Translations under genes and position numbers: made by a program
Part shown: positions 10,857-22,754 of the stretch, piece after piece
Layout of the letters: each line of letters opens with the position of its first letter
Numbering within the stretch: the stretch's first letter is position 1
The notes under the pieces: model-generated
What the model was told of the DNA's origin: nothing
Seen by the model: the letters and a program-made list of their open reading frames with translations, nothing else
Databases searched by the model: none
DNA from: Earliella scabrosa
Lineage: Eukaryota; Basidiomycota; Agaricomycetes; Polyporales; Polyporaceae
Length of the DNA stretch: 64,000 nucleotides
Assembly: GCA_022605405.1 (NCBI GenBank)
Contig: JABYQQ010000014.1
Coordinates: 806,001-870,000, forward strand
Direction: 5' to 3'

Positions 10857-12959
10857 ATGGCTGTTGTTGATATTATTCTCTTGTGTGGCCTCATTGCTGT
10901 TGTCTATCTTCTCTATCACCATTCTCTCCAGGCGTCTGCAAAGAGTTTTCCTGGACCGTGGCCACGTCTCCACAAACCGCTGTCGGGACAAGTATGGATA
11001 AAGCTCTTGGAGATTGGACGAACATATGGTGAGCGGCTCACTGTGATTTAATCCTACTTGGCATATGTTCTCCTGATCAATACGTTGTCAGGACCCGTCT
11101 ATTCATTGCGAACGCTCAGAACGAGGTCACTGGTAATCAACACCGCGGACGCAGCTCGTGAACTCTTAGAGCTCAGGTCCGCCAGGTATGCAAACAGGCG
11201 GCTGACCCCAATGGTCAAATTGTAGGTTCTCAGGCCTCGTTGTCAGTGCGGCTGACGCTGATGGTATGGGATACTCAGGTCAGGCTTCGACCGCGGAGTT
11301 GCGCGCGAGCGTGACCCTGTCCGCTTCCGTCAAGGTCGCAAGGTCATCCACTCGGTAATGCAGCCGCACGAGCTCGACAAGTACGACGATGTCATCAACA
11401 AACATCTCGCCATATTTCTCAAGGGCCTTCTCGACACTCCAGAATATTTTATGCACCACGCTCGACTGTAATCCCCTGTTCTGTCACTCGGGCATTCTCT
11501 GTTGACTCGCGACCCCAACAGGTTCACCGCAAAGATTATGCTGGAGATGTCGCACGGGTATGAAGCGCAGAGCGAGGACGACCCGATCCTCCGAGAGGCA
11601 AACATTCTCGTTGCTAACTTCGCGGGCGCCACGAAAGGCGGCTACCTGGTCGACAAGCTTCCATTCTGTGAGCATGATCCATTCTCGCGGACGTTACGAT
11701 CTTTTAAATGTCTTCTCCAGTATCCGTTCTTCCTGAGTGGCTCCCAGGAATGGGATTCAAGAGGACAGCGAGGGCGTGGCGCGAACAATACGATGCGATC
11801 GCAGCCAAGGCTCACACTTACGTTGAGCAGGAGATTGTGAGCCGTCTATCCAGACAGACACGGACACACATACAACTCACGATATACAGGCTCAAGGTAC
11901 TGCTCGACCCTCGATGACATCGAAGATGCTACTAGAGCGAACCGACGAGAGGTTGTCTCGGGATATCATCATGTATAGCGCCGCTCAGACATATACTGGT
12001 GAGAACCTTCAGTCGATGGACTCTATAACCCACTGATCCGCGCACAGGAGGAGCTGATACGGTATGTGCTATGCTCGACGAGTTCATGTCTGCGTGCCCA
12101 CCTTTTGCAGAGTGCCTCGACAATCATAGCGTTCATACTCATGATGGTTCGCCATCCCAAAGTGCAAGCCAGTGCCCAAGCGGAGATTGATGGCATTGGG
12201 GTTACCGTTCCCCACTTCGTACATTGCCAAAGGGACAGGCTTCGATATGTAGATGCGGTACTTGCTGAAGTGCTCCGGCTCATGCCACCGATACCAGCTG
12301 GTTCGTCTGTCCCACTTGGTTCTGGTAGCTCTTCACTCACCGTGCGTTCTACTAGTAACTCGGGAGGCAAGTGAGGATGACATCTACAACGGGTACATGA
12401 TCCACAAGGGTACCATCCTCATTGAAAACGTCTGGTAGGTGTTCACGCTCTCGCTCTCTGCGATATCACCATGGATGTGTACCAAAGGATCCTCACAGGG
12501 GAATGCTTCATGACGAGATGGTCTACCCTGATCCCTTTGCATTCAGGCCTGAGCGATGGAAGGACATCACTAGGGCTGACTTCGACAAGCATCCTCAGAA
12601 CGTGGTCTATGGCTATGGGAGGCGGTTCGTGTCCATGCCGAGTCACGGTCCACTAATTGATTGCAATACACAGGGTCTGTCCAGGACGTCTTCTGGCGGA
12701 TCGCCTGGGATTTTTGGCCATTACAAGCATTCTCTCCCTCTTCGATATCTCACCCGCGTATGACGAGATCGGAAACCGTATAATACCGGAGGTCGAGCAG
12801 ACTGACGGGAGCATCGTGTGAGTAACCTTCGCGCGGGGTTCCGGGGACAATATGCTAAACATTCTGGTCAGCTTCCCTCTGCCATTCCAATGCACATTTA
12901 AGCCAAGGAACGAGGACTGCATTACTCGCATTGAGGAATCAATATCTCACTTTGCTTGA
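10857..12959 (+). CDS. Cytochrome P450 monooxygenase, copy 2
   Basis: Paralogue of the P450 at 2366-4526. N-terminal anchor MAVVDIILLCGLIAVVYLLY, then FPGPWPRL. Exons follow the same order as copy 1: GPVYSLRTLRTRSLVINTAD, MVKL|SGFDRGVARERD, KVIHSVMQPHELDKYDDVIN, LILMMVRHPKVQASAQAEID, ExxR in AEVLRLMPPIPAG, FRPERWKDITRADFDKHPQN, and the haem loop YGYGRR|VCPGRLLADR. The final exon ends CITRIEESISHFA then stop. An apparent TAG after MVKL at about 11220 is inside an intron (gtaggt..ctcag) at the same position as in copy 1, so it is not a nonsense codon. Shared intron positions support duplication from one ancestor. The stop codon lies only about 45 bp from a converging ALDH fragment. Confidence 0.85.
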
Positions 12960-13004
12960 CCTTCGACGCCCCTGAGGTATGCTTCCCCATCGTTCCAGCC
13001 GCAG

Positions 13005-13390
13005 ACAACTCACCAGCGGAGTGACCGTGATGATGAGGTCGTCAATGAGTGCAATAGTAGGAATAATGTTTGTGGCTGTAGCCCGATCTTCGGATCCATC
13101 GCATAGGAGATCAAGTTGAAATCGGGCCTGTAGGGGGTTGCACACATCGCAACACAGTCGTACATTTGCCGAACATCCTGATGCGGACATAAAGATGAGC
13201 TTGCTCGCCAGGGTACATTAGAACACGCACAACATACTGTCGAGATGGGGACGTCGCAAATCCTACTTGAGGGCGTCGAAGAAGCCCGGCTCATTGTCCT
13301 TGAGCACACACCACCCGGGGACACCTTGCAGTACGTAATAGATTTGAGTCTGCCATTTTAAAATGCTGGCATGCACACCTGTGGGGCCCC
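13005..13390 (-). pseudogene. Aldehyde dehydrogenase fragment, N-terminal third only
   Basis: Reads CVLKDNEPGFFDALK, stop, DLRRPHLDSMLCVF, matching LKDNEQRFIDALKQDLGRPSLESELCVF of the ALDH at the left edge, with the Q codon turned into TAG. It continues QDVRQMYDCVAMCATPYRPD then FNLISYAMDPKIG, after which the frame breaks where the intact copy has EPKGTILIIAPFN. The remnant stops at a PLV|gtgagt donor that still resembles the functional gene. Nothing C-terminal of this is present. The copy is opposite in strand to P450 copy 2, whereas at the left edge both genes lie on the same strand. Confidence 0.8.
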
Positions 13391-15005
13391 CGACAAGGTC
13401 TCGACAATTGCGCTCGAGCTTCGATCCAACCAGAATCGCCGACGTGCACCACATCTCCGAAGTCCACCAGCAGTCTCATCACCTTCTACTAGTAGTATGA
13501 CTGGTCCGTGTGCTGGGATTGTTATATGCCTTTCACGCAGGTGGCGAACGAGAGTGGCGTTATATAGAGTGCCAGTATAAGGTCATGGCTGAGCGGGCTG
13601 GAGGGAATATTATCAGAACGAAGAGACGACAGTACGGCCCTCAAGTACGTAGGCTGTAGGCGCTACATCATGATCACCCGGACCGGTGACCTCCGGAGGC
13701 TTGTCTGGGCGAGACTCTCAACTTCAGCGTACTTTGTGCGCTCTTCCCGCCGCTGGCACTATCACCGCTCGTCGCTGATTTGCTCGGAACTCATCTCCGC
13801 TACGCTGGCTGTACATATAGGCCGGGGTAGACGACGCCCGCGAAGCTCAGTAGTGTGCTTCCTCAGCGATGCGCCAGCGCGTAGGAAGACTCGGAATCTC
13901 AAGTTTCTATCCCATTATACGCAGCGTTGGCGGCACCCTACAGCATGTCCCCATCACGCTCGCAGGATAGCAGTATCGTCCGACTGTCTCTCTTACCGCC
14001 ACCTGACTCGACCACTACCGCCGATGTAATAGAGGTCATCGGTGTTGTCATCGTCTCGTAGAAGTGCGTATTACTTGACATGAGCACGCGCCTACCACCA
14101 CTCGCTGCAACTGATTATACCGCAAGACATAGGCATCAGGGAGGTGCCTTCGCGCGGCGCGCTCATTTATGATGAACCCCTACGCTCGATATAGTGAGTC
14201 TATCTCGATCGTCCAGCTTCTGCTCTGCACAATCTTGTCTATTATAGGTGGGTTTGCAGCAAGCTTCGAACCTGTCAGTTTCAGGCGCAAACCTTCTCGA
14301 ACGCGCGCCAGTGATCATCTGCAAATAAAGGGGCTGTTTCTCGTGAGCTCTCCGATGCGACGAGATGTTCTAGCTTTGTAGATCCTTGGTGCGTGAGGCC
14401 GTGGCTTAATCGTGCATTGTGATCCCGTGCGACCTTAGGCCCAGACGTCGCTCACAAGTATCATGATTTCGTCGCTCGCAAGTATCATGATCCTGTCTTT
14501 CGCAAGCATCATGATCCTGTGCTTGCAGACACCGTTCTCCGGTTCTCCGTGATGTGACATAAAGTTGAGTGACCCCGTTTTTAACTCTGATCATGCCTAT
14601 GTGGGGGAAACGCCGAATGGACGCCACTTCATGTGCACTTCTGATCGATACTATATCAGAAGCTGCGGTTCTTACGAACTTCCGGGATTCGGAAGCTGTT
14701 TGAACGCTCTAGCCAACCGGCGACAGACGCAGGCGCTGGTAGGGAAACGGGACATCGTCTCACCGCATCAGTACCCGCCAAGGGTCGCCACATCTTATTC
14801 CGTTCATCGGAATCGTTATCCAGCGAACACAGGAACCCACAAGATGTGATGACATCCGAAATCAACACAAGGCAGCGCCGTCCATCAGACCTACTCGCGG
14901 TTGTGGGTGGTTTGGCGCTCCCCCGGACCCTTGTTCGGCCTCACTGGCGCAGGCGGAGGTTCATAAGTCGGCAATCCCTCGATGAGTCGGCAGCAACAGC
15001 CCAGC
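13391..15005. other. Intergenic with a small tandem repeat
   Basis: No gene recognised over about 1.6 kb. Open frames at 13670-14029 and 14565-14849 lack motifs. A three-unit tandem repeat lies at 14446-14528. Confidence 0.4.
14446..14528. repeat. Tandem repeat, about three units of 24-27 bp
   Basis: Three consecutive units share the core cgcaagtatcatgatcctgt with small changes. On the minus strand they would encode repeats of DHDTCERR, but that short frame has no other support. Confidence 0.75.
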
Positions 15006-17114
15006 ATGTCTACCCCTTCGCCCAGTGCTTGTGATCTTGCGGCGCAGTATCCGCCGAGCGTAGTTGCTAGCCTCAGAGAACTGCTCGCATCCCTTGTAAT
15101 TGGCGGGGCTTTGGCTCTAACGTGAGTGCGTCTCTATTCCTTATTCTTTGTCTATGCTGACGTACATACAAGAGTCTACGGTATCACGATCCTCCAAACA
15201 TACTTCTACTATAGAACGTACCCAAAAGACCGCCTGGCAATAAAGATACTGGTAAGAGTCCAGTTCACAGGGAGTGAGTGGAGAAATTTATACTCCCATT
15301 GGATCCTGCAGGTCGGCATCCTGTTGTGCGTGCGAACCGCCTAGTACCGGAAAGTTCTATTAAAATCCCTGCAGTCTGCTCGACACGGCGACGTCGATTG
15401 TGCTCACCTATGGTACATACGAGTATACCGTCATCTACTTCCTACAACCTCTCGAAAGATATATTGCCATCCCTCCGTAGGTGGCATTACCATGTCCGCG
15501 TCTTGAACTTCATACTGACTCATATCTGGCGATTTTACGAATAGAAACCTGGTGGTGCGTGTGACAACATCCTGCGCGTGGCTCTCTTTCTGACACCCCC
15601 TCTTACCAGGCGGAGCACGCGATGACTGTTGAGTCTACCCTCTCGTCATGTTTCCACTTCTCTTTACTAATACAGGTTATAGATCCTCATCATTCTTCTT
15701 ACCCAGCTGTGCGTACCATTCACCGATTGGTAGGTGCGTCGCTGACTTGTGTGTAGCTACTTTGCCCAGCGACTCTGGTACAGTGAGTAGTACCATACAT
15801 ATATACGGTTTATTGTCAGTGTGCTTACAGACGAACAGTCAGCAAGAACAGGTATCTTGTCTTTGCCATTGTGAGTACCAATACACTGATCCATGATGGT
15901 CTCAGTAACGATTGAATAAATAATGCAGACTATTCTTGCGCTGGGAGGGTTTGGTACGTAACTGTCTCTCTTCATTGTACTTGGTGTGTTCACTCTAGTA
16001 TCACAACCCACAGGTAGCGGAGAAGGTACGCTGCCACCTACCATATACCACAAGATTATTCTGAGATTGTTCTGTACCGTTAGCCATTGCCGGTCACATG
16101 TGAGTGGTTCTCGCAAGTCAATCTCAAACATATGTATTGATGTATATCGCACACATGTAAGGGCCACCAATCCAGACCCCTTCTCCCTCGGGACGGTCCC
16201 AGTTCTCATAATGAGCGGGTTTGCAGACGGTTTGAGTGCGATATGCGATCTGCTTATCGCGGGATCCCTATGCTACTACCTCAGAGCAGGGAAGTCCGGC
16301 TTCGTGAAGTAAGTACAGTCTCCCGAGCTAGATATGCGGTCCTTAATCACCGCGCGTATCAGAACGAACAGCCTAGTGGACCAACTGATGGTATACGCCA
16401 TTCAGCGAGGTCTCCTTACAGCGTGAGCTCTCCGTGTTATCTGGCAGCCATTATCACACTCGCTAAAAGTGGCGGCTGTTAGCCTCTGCCAGATTGGTAA
16501 ACTCGTCTCGGTGCGTCGAGCATCCATGACGTCCTCACAATCTGACCTCACTGAACATCTCGCTCAGGTCGTGGCATATCCTTATCACTTCGTATTCCTC
16601 CCGTTCGCCTACATGCAGGGCAAACGTGAGTGTGTGCTGTCTCGCGGGTAACTTGTCGTCTGACGTCGTCCCCTTCAGTGTACTGCAATACGCTTCTTGC
16701 TAGGTAGGCGTTGTTCGTCCAACCGCTTCTTTGTGGTTAACGCACACTCGATAGCCTCAACGTGCGCAACTCCCTGAGAAACAATCGCAGGCAAGATGAG
16801 CATCTTGAGCCTGGCTCGCACATTCTCGTGCCAATGCCTCGCAGCCATGGCTTCGACAGCTCCTTACGCAGCCAGGAGCGTTACCACGTGCGTATCTGTC
16901 TTGAAATTCCTCAATTATTGGTCGAATTGTCCTGATGTACCTGTGATTTCTGAACATGCAGTGCGCTACGGACACTCTCGAATTCCAGGGGTCGACAATC
17001 AAATCTCCGGTAAGTCGGCTTTCATCCACGTCCGAGTTAATTCATCTTCTCATCAAACAGCAGGGGTCGACTTTACAGCTCTCGTCATCTACTGACGTCA
17101 ACGACAAAGTATAG
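15006..17114 (+). CDS. DUF6534-type membrane protein, copy C
   Basis: Intact-looking paralogue of copy A. Exons read MSTPSPSACDLAAQYPPSVV.., VYGITILQTYFYYRTYPKDR, the 14-nt VGILL exon (about 15312-15325), LLDTATSIVLTYGTYEYTVI, YFAQRLWY, PDPFSLGTVPVLIMSGFADG, CDLLIAGSLCYYLRAGKSGF, NSLVDQLMVYAIQRGLLTA, CQIGKLVS, VVAYPYHFVFLPFAYMQGK, YCNTLLA, LNVRNSLRN, and a hydrophilic C-terminal tail. The end at 17114 (..STDVNDKV) is preferred over an alternative stop at 17093 because it matches the KV ending of copies A and D after the last intron. Role unknown; membrane location inferred from the hydrophobic blocks. Confidence 0.72.
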
Positions 17115-17501
17115 GATGCAGTTCCATCTGGCAACCTCAAAAATGGATTGGAGGTGGTTGTAATCAGATGTAGTGTCCTATATACTACCCTTCCTACCGG
17201 GAGGACTGCAGGATGTGCGTCGAGGGGCTTCTATCTCACTTCACTCGCAGTGCCGTGTTGCTATGAACTGCTTCGCATATGCACCTTATTCTTCCAGCCA
17301 GGATGGATCCTCCATCGGCTTGCGTAGTCATGCCGCCACAGTCGGCACCGGGCCTCCAACGGCATGCACATGTTCCTCAACATGCAATGGTATTCACGTC
17401 CACCCTTGAGAGTCATACCAGTACAACTACAATGCAATACTCATACATCTCATGGGGTCCACCCCATCCTCTCGCATATCCACACATCCTGCGCACCAAC
17501 C
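17115..17501. other. Intergenic between convergent genes
   Basis: Short gap between the 3' ends of DUF6534 copy C and the AAA ATPase. Nothing recognised. Confidence 0.4.
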
Positions 17502-20223
17502 TCACTTCCTCCCAATCGCAGCAAACTCCTCCGTGAACTCCTCCATCGCGTCCAGAGTATTAGCCAGATGCTGGAAGCTCAACCTCACGCCACGCCTCAT
17601 CGCGAGCGAGCTCGCCGTCCGGACCGCGTTCTTGATCTGCCGCCCGTTGACCGCGCGCTCCGCGAGGCGGTCGAGCAGGTCCTCGCCAAAGTCCGCAGCC
17701 TCGACGCCGACCTTCCTGAGGAAAGCCGTCCAGACCTGCTTGCGCGCGTCCTTTGTGAGCTCGTGGAAGTGGAGCGCGACGTGGATGCGGGAGAGGAAGG
17801 CCTCGTCGAACGCTTTGACGCGGTTCGTGGTGAGGAAGAGGATGCCGCGGTAGTACTCGACGTGGCGTAGGCTGCAGCGCGTGTGATGAATCAGATTACC
17901 AGCGTGCGGGATGGAGCGATCATGAACGTACAAGACGGCAACCATGGCGTTCCGTATCATGTCATGGAGCGAGCGTTGCTCAAGGAATACATCCGCCTTC
18001 GCGCGTCCAATCGTTAGTATGATTCGGGAGGAACAAGACGACGAGACATACTTCATCGATGAGTACAATCGCATTCCAGCTTGTCGCGATGTCGAAGACC
18101 CGATTGAGCGCGGCATCGAGTTCGCAGGCACTCGTGCCCAAATCGCCTCCACCGACGACGTACAGCGGCCGCCTCACGTACTCGCTCGTCGCTTCAGCGG
18201 AAAGCGTCTTCCCGACCCCCGGCGGGCCGAAGAGGTTGATAACGAGGCCATGTCCCTTGCCCTCGATGAAGTCGTCGAAACCGGAGTCGGCGTTGTGCGC
18301 TTCGACGAGAGACTGGAGGAGCATCTTGCGGTCTTCGGGGAGGACGAGGTTCTGGAACGCTTCGTCGTTCCAAGCGATGGGCTGAACGTGCTCGATGTTC
18401 AGCTCGACTATCGGAGTACGAGGTAACGTCAGAGAATGAGGGGAGCGATGATAGAGGAGCAGACGCACGCCAGGTCTTGTCCGACAAGCTGAAGCCGTAT
18501 ACGACCGGGGAGGTCAGCATGAGCTCGTCCTCTGTCAGCTCGGTCGTTTGGCGCGGAGCTCTTGAACGAGCCTGGAACGTCGGTACTGCGCTATCTACAG
18601 AATCACGGTGTCAGCTCGCGATCACAAAGACGGACATACAAGAATGGCAGACGCACTGGGATTATAGGGCATAGGTGGGGGCGTCGGTGGGTAGTTGCCG
18701 TAGTGATCGGGTCCAGGATTATACACTGGCATCTCAGACTTGACGACCGGCATCTCATAGTTGGGATTCAGGCGACGGAAGCTGCCTACAGAGGAGGGGT
18801 CAGCGTGCATGTCGAGCAATGCTACTGTCAGCACGTACCTCTGTCGACCATAACGCGAGACTTGACCTAGTAGCACGCATATAAGCACATCACGCGGAAC
18901 CTCAGGAACAACGGGTACGCACATTGTACTTGATGCTCTTCTTGCATCCACCCACCGCGAGCGTATACGTCGCCGGCCCGTTATACTGCATATGATGAAT
19001 GCCCCTCAGCGAGACCCACTTCTTGCCGCGCGCAATGAGCGCCATCTCCAGCTGCCCCGCATTGGGGTGATAGTCGATCGGGTATATGTCGAGCGAGTTG
19101 ATCTTGACGGTGCCCTTGAACAGAGGGACGAACATACGGCTCTGCACCCGCCCGTACGTCTTCCCACTCGCCTGTTTGATCCCCGCGTCGACCTGTCCAG
19201 GGAGCGGAGGGGGCGGCATGTACGGCGATGGCGTGAACACGGGCGCAGCAGGATTGAATGCGCCCGCGCCGTAGACGCCGCCAGCGCCAGACGGGTCGGC
19301 GTCGTCGACCGCGTCCACGCTCTCGCAGATCAGGTCGTACACGCCGCCGGACATGGTCTGGATCTTGGACGCGGACACGAGCTGGAACGCGCGCGGCTCC
19401 CCGGTGACCGGGCACTCGGTGACGACGGTCGTGCGCGGGACGAAGATCGCGAAGAGGGTGTCGAAGGTGATCTCCCCGTGCGCGGTGAGGTTGGCCACTT
19501 TGGAGAGCGTCGCGCTGTAGTCCTTCCGCAAGTAGTCGATGAGCACGCCCACGGTCTTGAGAACGTGGCCCTCCTCGGCAGAGCGGTCGCGCTTCGCTTC
19601 GAGGTTGTCGCGGTACTTCTCGAACCGCGGCAAGAACGCGAGCAGCAAGAGAGGATCGAGCTGAGAACGCGTCAGTCTACATCGTGAAGGCGAAGACGGG
19701 AAGCACCCACCTCGAGAGGCTCGGCCGTCCACGATACCCCCTGAACCTTCTGGATGACGTCCTTGCACGCGATCAGAAGGTAAGGGCTCTTCACGACGAC
19801 CTGGAACGTCGGCTCGCCCTGCTCTCCATCGACCGGCTGCGGGAGCTTCCGTACGACGACGAAGCAGTAGCCCTGCCACGGGTCGGGCCCGTTCGAATCA
19901 CCATTGCCGACCGTTTGGAGCGCGTCCGCCTTGACCTTGGACGAGGTGTTGCGGTACTTCCACGCCTTGGACCAGTTGCTGTAGAAGTAGTCCACGCGCT
20001 TGACCTTCAGGTTCGGCGGAGGGGGAGGCGCCGCCTGTGTGACGAGGGCCGCGGTGGAGTGGTCGTCGTCATCGGGGCCGTCTTCGTGCAAGACGAGCTG
20101 GCCCTGCCGATTGTAGAAGGTCGAGGCGGGTGAGAAAGCGGGCGACGGCGCTCTCCTCTTCTCGGACATCGGCGAACCGGACCGGCGACCCGAGCTGCGG
20201 CCTTTCGACAGGAATCGACGCAT
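17502..20223 (-). CDS. DUF7025-AAA+ ATPase, copy 1
   Basis: Fungal AAA+ ATPase with a long N-terminal region (DUF7025 type) and one C-terminal ATPase module. The N-terminal exon starts MRRFLSKGRSSGRRSGSP, S/R/P-rich, followed by VKRVDYFYSNWSKAWKYRNT. Next come LEAKRDRSAEEGHVLKTVGV and FDTLFAIFVPRTTVVTECPV, a P-rich stretch, and RGKKWVSLRGIHHMQYNG. After a Y/P-rich linker (NPGPDHYGNYPPTPPPMPYN) comes SPVVYGFSLSDKTW. The ATPase then shows Walker A GPPGVGKTLSAE, Walker B AIVLIDEV, LFLTTNRVKAFDEAF with SRIHVALHF (sensor and arginine region), and NGRQIKNAVRTASSLA (sensor-2 helix). The start is uncertain: ATG 20223 is used, but an in-frame ATG at 20286 or an upstream exon is possible, since caccag at about 20240 looks like a splice acceptor. 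Substrate unknown. A close paralogue is at 24337-26867. Confidence 0.85.
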
Positions 20224-20915
20224 CTTGAGCAGTTTCGCGACCTGGTGCGTTAGGTGGGGGTGCGGAGGGGAAAGAGAGGGGTGCAAAGGTGACCTATTTC
20301 CGATGCGCCCATCGTCCTTTTATCCTCTCCGCTCTGTACTTCCGGGGCAGTCGGAGGCGCGCGGCGCGCTCGGACAGCCTTGCGCCTCGGACTGATCTGA
20401 CTTACCACATACGGGGGAGCTGCGGTGCAGGCCAGACTCCATGGCCGACCTATCACCCACCGCGCGAGTCAATGTGTGGTCCCAGAAGCCTGCAGGCGAG
20501 TCATGAGGCGGGAAGCGAGGCACTGGGGCGCCGCGTTGCGCCAAGATCCAAGGACAGTTTATCGCTCGCTCCTTCCAGCTTCCCACTCTCGCAGTGTGGC
20601 GTTCAGTACAGCTGATGGGGCTCAATAGCCTCGTGGAGCACTTCGTGTGCCACGTTAGGCGAGTGTGAGAGCCTGTGAGAGCGCATCGCGGCGGGTGCGC
20701 GAGGGGGTGACCCCCGATGGCGCAATCGGGCGACGAGCAGCGGGTCGAAGCGTGCTCGGAGGCAGCGGAGGCTTGCACAGCCTCACGCACCTGCGCCCGT
20801 TGTACGGCATAGCTTGGGAATCTGCATGGAATTCGGAACGTCCCTCGCGGATGATTCGACGAAGTTACAACCAAACGAGCACTGTCAATGCAAAGACGCA
20901 GTCCGGGATGACAAC
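20224..20915. other. Intergenic, upstream of AAA copy 1
   Basis: The probable promoter and 5' leader of the AAA gene, plus the 3' flank of the thaumatin-like gene. Open frames on both strands between 20289 and 20973 are overlapping GC-rich shadows. Confidence 0.4.
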
Positions 20916-22754
20916 TCACAGTCGCCACAGAAGCCCCGCTGCCACGGTCCATGGCGCGCCGAATCCCATCCACGCGCCGGGAAGCCCGCGTCGCGACGCT
21001 TCATTCGAACGCGCTGGCTCTGGACCGTCGGTCGTGTTTCCGGAAGAAGGTATGACGGAAGCCGTGCCTATTGGGGACGTCGGCGATCCTGCGGAGATCG
21101 GGGCTGTCGGTGACGCAATGGACGAGGTCCCCGCGACAGGCGACGTCCCAGGGCCGGTAGTGACAGCAGAGCCGTTGCCCGATGCAGACACGACGTTGGA
21201 CGTCGATTGTCCAGGCGCTGGCCTGTGACCCAGAATCAGCTAGCTCGTCGACGATGATGATGCAGAACCGCGGCGGCGTACGGGCAGAATGTGAGCGTGT
21301 AGTCCGCGTTCAGAGCCGAGTCGCATGTCCACAGTGCGGTGCCGCTCGACTCATCGTACGCATACGCGTAGGCATTTGGACAGTTGCTCTCTACAGACCT
21401 CATGAGGATTATGTCGTAAGTCAACGCGTTGAGACACACTGAAATAGTCATAGAACTGCACGCCTGAGGGCGGACATGTGTCGGGTGTGCTATGGCTGCC
21501 AGAGCAGCAGTTGGCAGAGTCAGCTAGACGCACAGCCGTCAACATCGTCATGATGTGTCGAAATTCACGACGATAAGACGTACTCGGGTTGCCATCGAGG
21601 TTTGCAAAACACGCGCTTTTGCAGCCGATAGGGAAGCCCGTCGCGTCGAAGGGACCCTGGATTGGACCTGGGCCTGAACGCAATGATCAGCGTTGCGGAA
21701 GTAGCGCGTTGACTGGAAGCACTCGCAGTTCGGCCCAAGATCGACAGGACAGTCTGCTACTGGGCAGTTGGCGGAGTTAGTGATCGCCATGGGCAAGTTG
21801 TAGCCGTCGACGAGGGACACTGAAGGTCATACGTTATGAGCCAGGATTCCTCGATAGTCGACTACTACGCACCATCATAGAAATCGCGATTCCCGTCGCC
21901 TTGAAGCGTCCATTCAGCGACCGTGGCTGGAGGAACTCCCTGTATGACACGAACGATTAAGGGCATGACGTTCGGAAAAACTATTATAACACTTACAGTC
22001 CCAGTCGCTGCATCGCACAGGAGACCACCGTTGCACCAGCCGTCAAGACACGTGGGCCCGGCGGTAATCGAGAAGTCGCAAGCGCGGCGACCCTATGTCA
22101 CAGAATGAGCCCTCGGTTTTCATACAGCGCAAGCATAGTCAAGCGTACCCATATCCGACCAGCTCTCCAGTTGTCGGGAACTGTGAAGGTTACTGAGGTT
22201 GAGGGCGGAGCTTCCCATCTGCAAGAACGCGTCAGCTACCTGATTTGATCCCATGCTATCGTCATATTCTATCAAGAAACAGAAGCCGAGACCATGCCAC
22301 GACGACGCGGATGAGCGCAGTCAACCCCTCAAGGTGCTGAACACGTTCCTTGGAGAATGCGAAGACACTCCAAGTAGGGACAGAAGCCAAGCGCAGCTCG
22401 CGCACAGCCCGCAGCGCCTGCGAAGTAAGTACCCTCTACCGCTCCGCGGAGCGTGATCATGACGGCATAGGCGACACTCACCCTACGGGGAAGTCTGGGA
22501 CAGCAGTCCCGACGTTGAGGTCGGTGTACATCTGTACATAGCAGCGACGGTTTGTGTCCGGTCAGCTTCGTATGATACATACAATGCGACCGTGAGACCT
22601 CACCGCAGGCCTAGAATAGATGTGAGCAAAAATCTCGACTGCGGAGGAAAAGTTCGTACCATATCGTAAATGGGCATGCATTCGTGACCGTGAACGTGCG
22701 GCCTTGCACAAGCCCAGGGAGGTACAACAGAGACGCAGCGATGAGCCAGCTCAT
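20916..22754 (-). CDS. Thaumatin-like protein with signal peptide and S/T-rich C-terminal tail
   Basis: Secreted, disulphide-rich thaumatin-like fold. Start at 22754: MSWLIAASLLYLPGLVQG is a good signal peptide, directly followed by RTFTVTNACPFTIW, the classic thaumatin N-terminus. Later exons show SLVDGYNLPMAIT, CPVDLGPNC, GFPIGCKSACFANLDGN, NCCSGSHSTPDTCPPSGVQF and NCPNAYAYAYDE followed by YTLTFCP. A last intron (gtacgc..cacag) joins FCP to PAPGQSTSNVVSASGNGSAV, an S/T/P/G-rich stretch of about 60 residues that ends in a hydrophobic segment (GAPWTVAAGLLWRL), consistent with GPI anchoring at the wall or membrane. Related fungal proteins act on beta-1,3-glucan; activity here is inferred from the family. 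Several short introns separate the exons. The gene sits between two AAA ATPase paralogues on the same strand. Confidence 0.85.

Noticed and set aside
11210..11280. Apparent nonsense codon in P450 copy 2 after MVKL
   Set aside because: It lies in an intron (gtaggt..ctcag) at the same site as an intron in copy 1; splicing gives MVKLSGFDRG.
14446..14528. Possible CRISPR-like array
   Set aside because: Only three near-contiguous units without spacers, in a eukaryotic genome; a simple tandem repeat.
14406..14627. Short minus frame with DHDTCERR repeats
   Set aside because: Produced by a three-unit DNA tandem repeat; no further coding support.
18992..19687. 231-aa plus-strand frame opposite the AAA ATPase
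   Set aside because: Exact antisense of well-supported DUF7025-region coding sequence; composition is that of a shadow frame.
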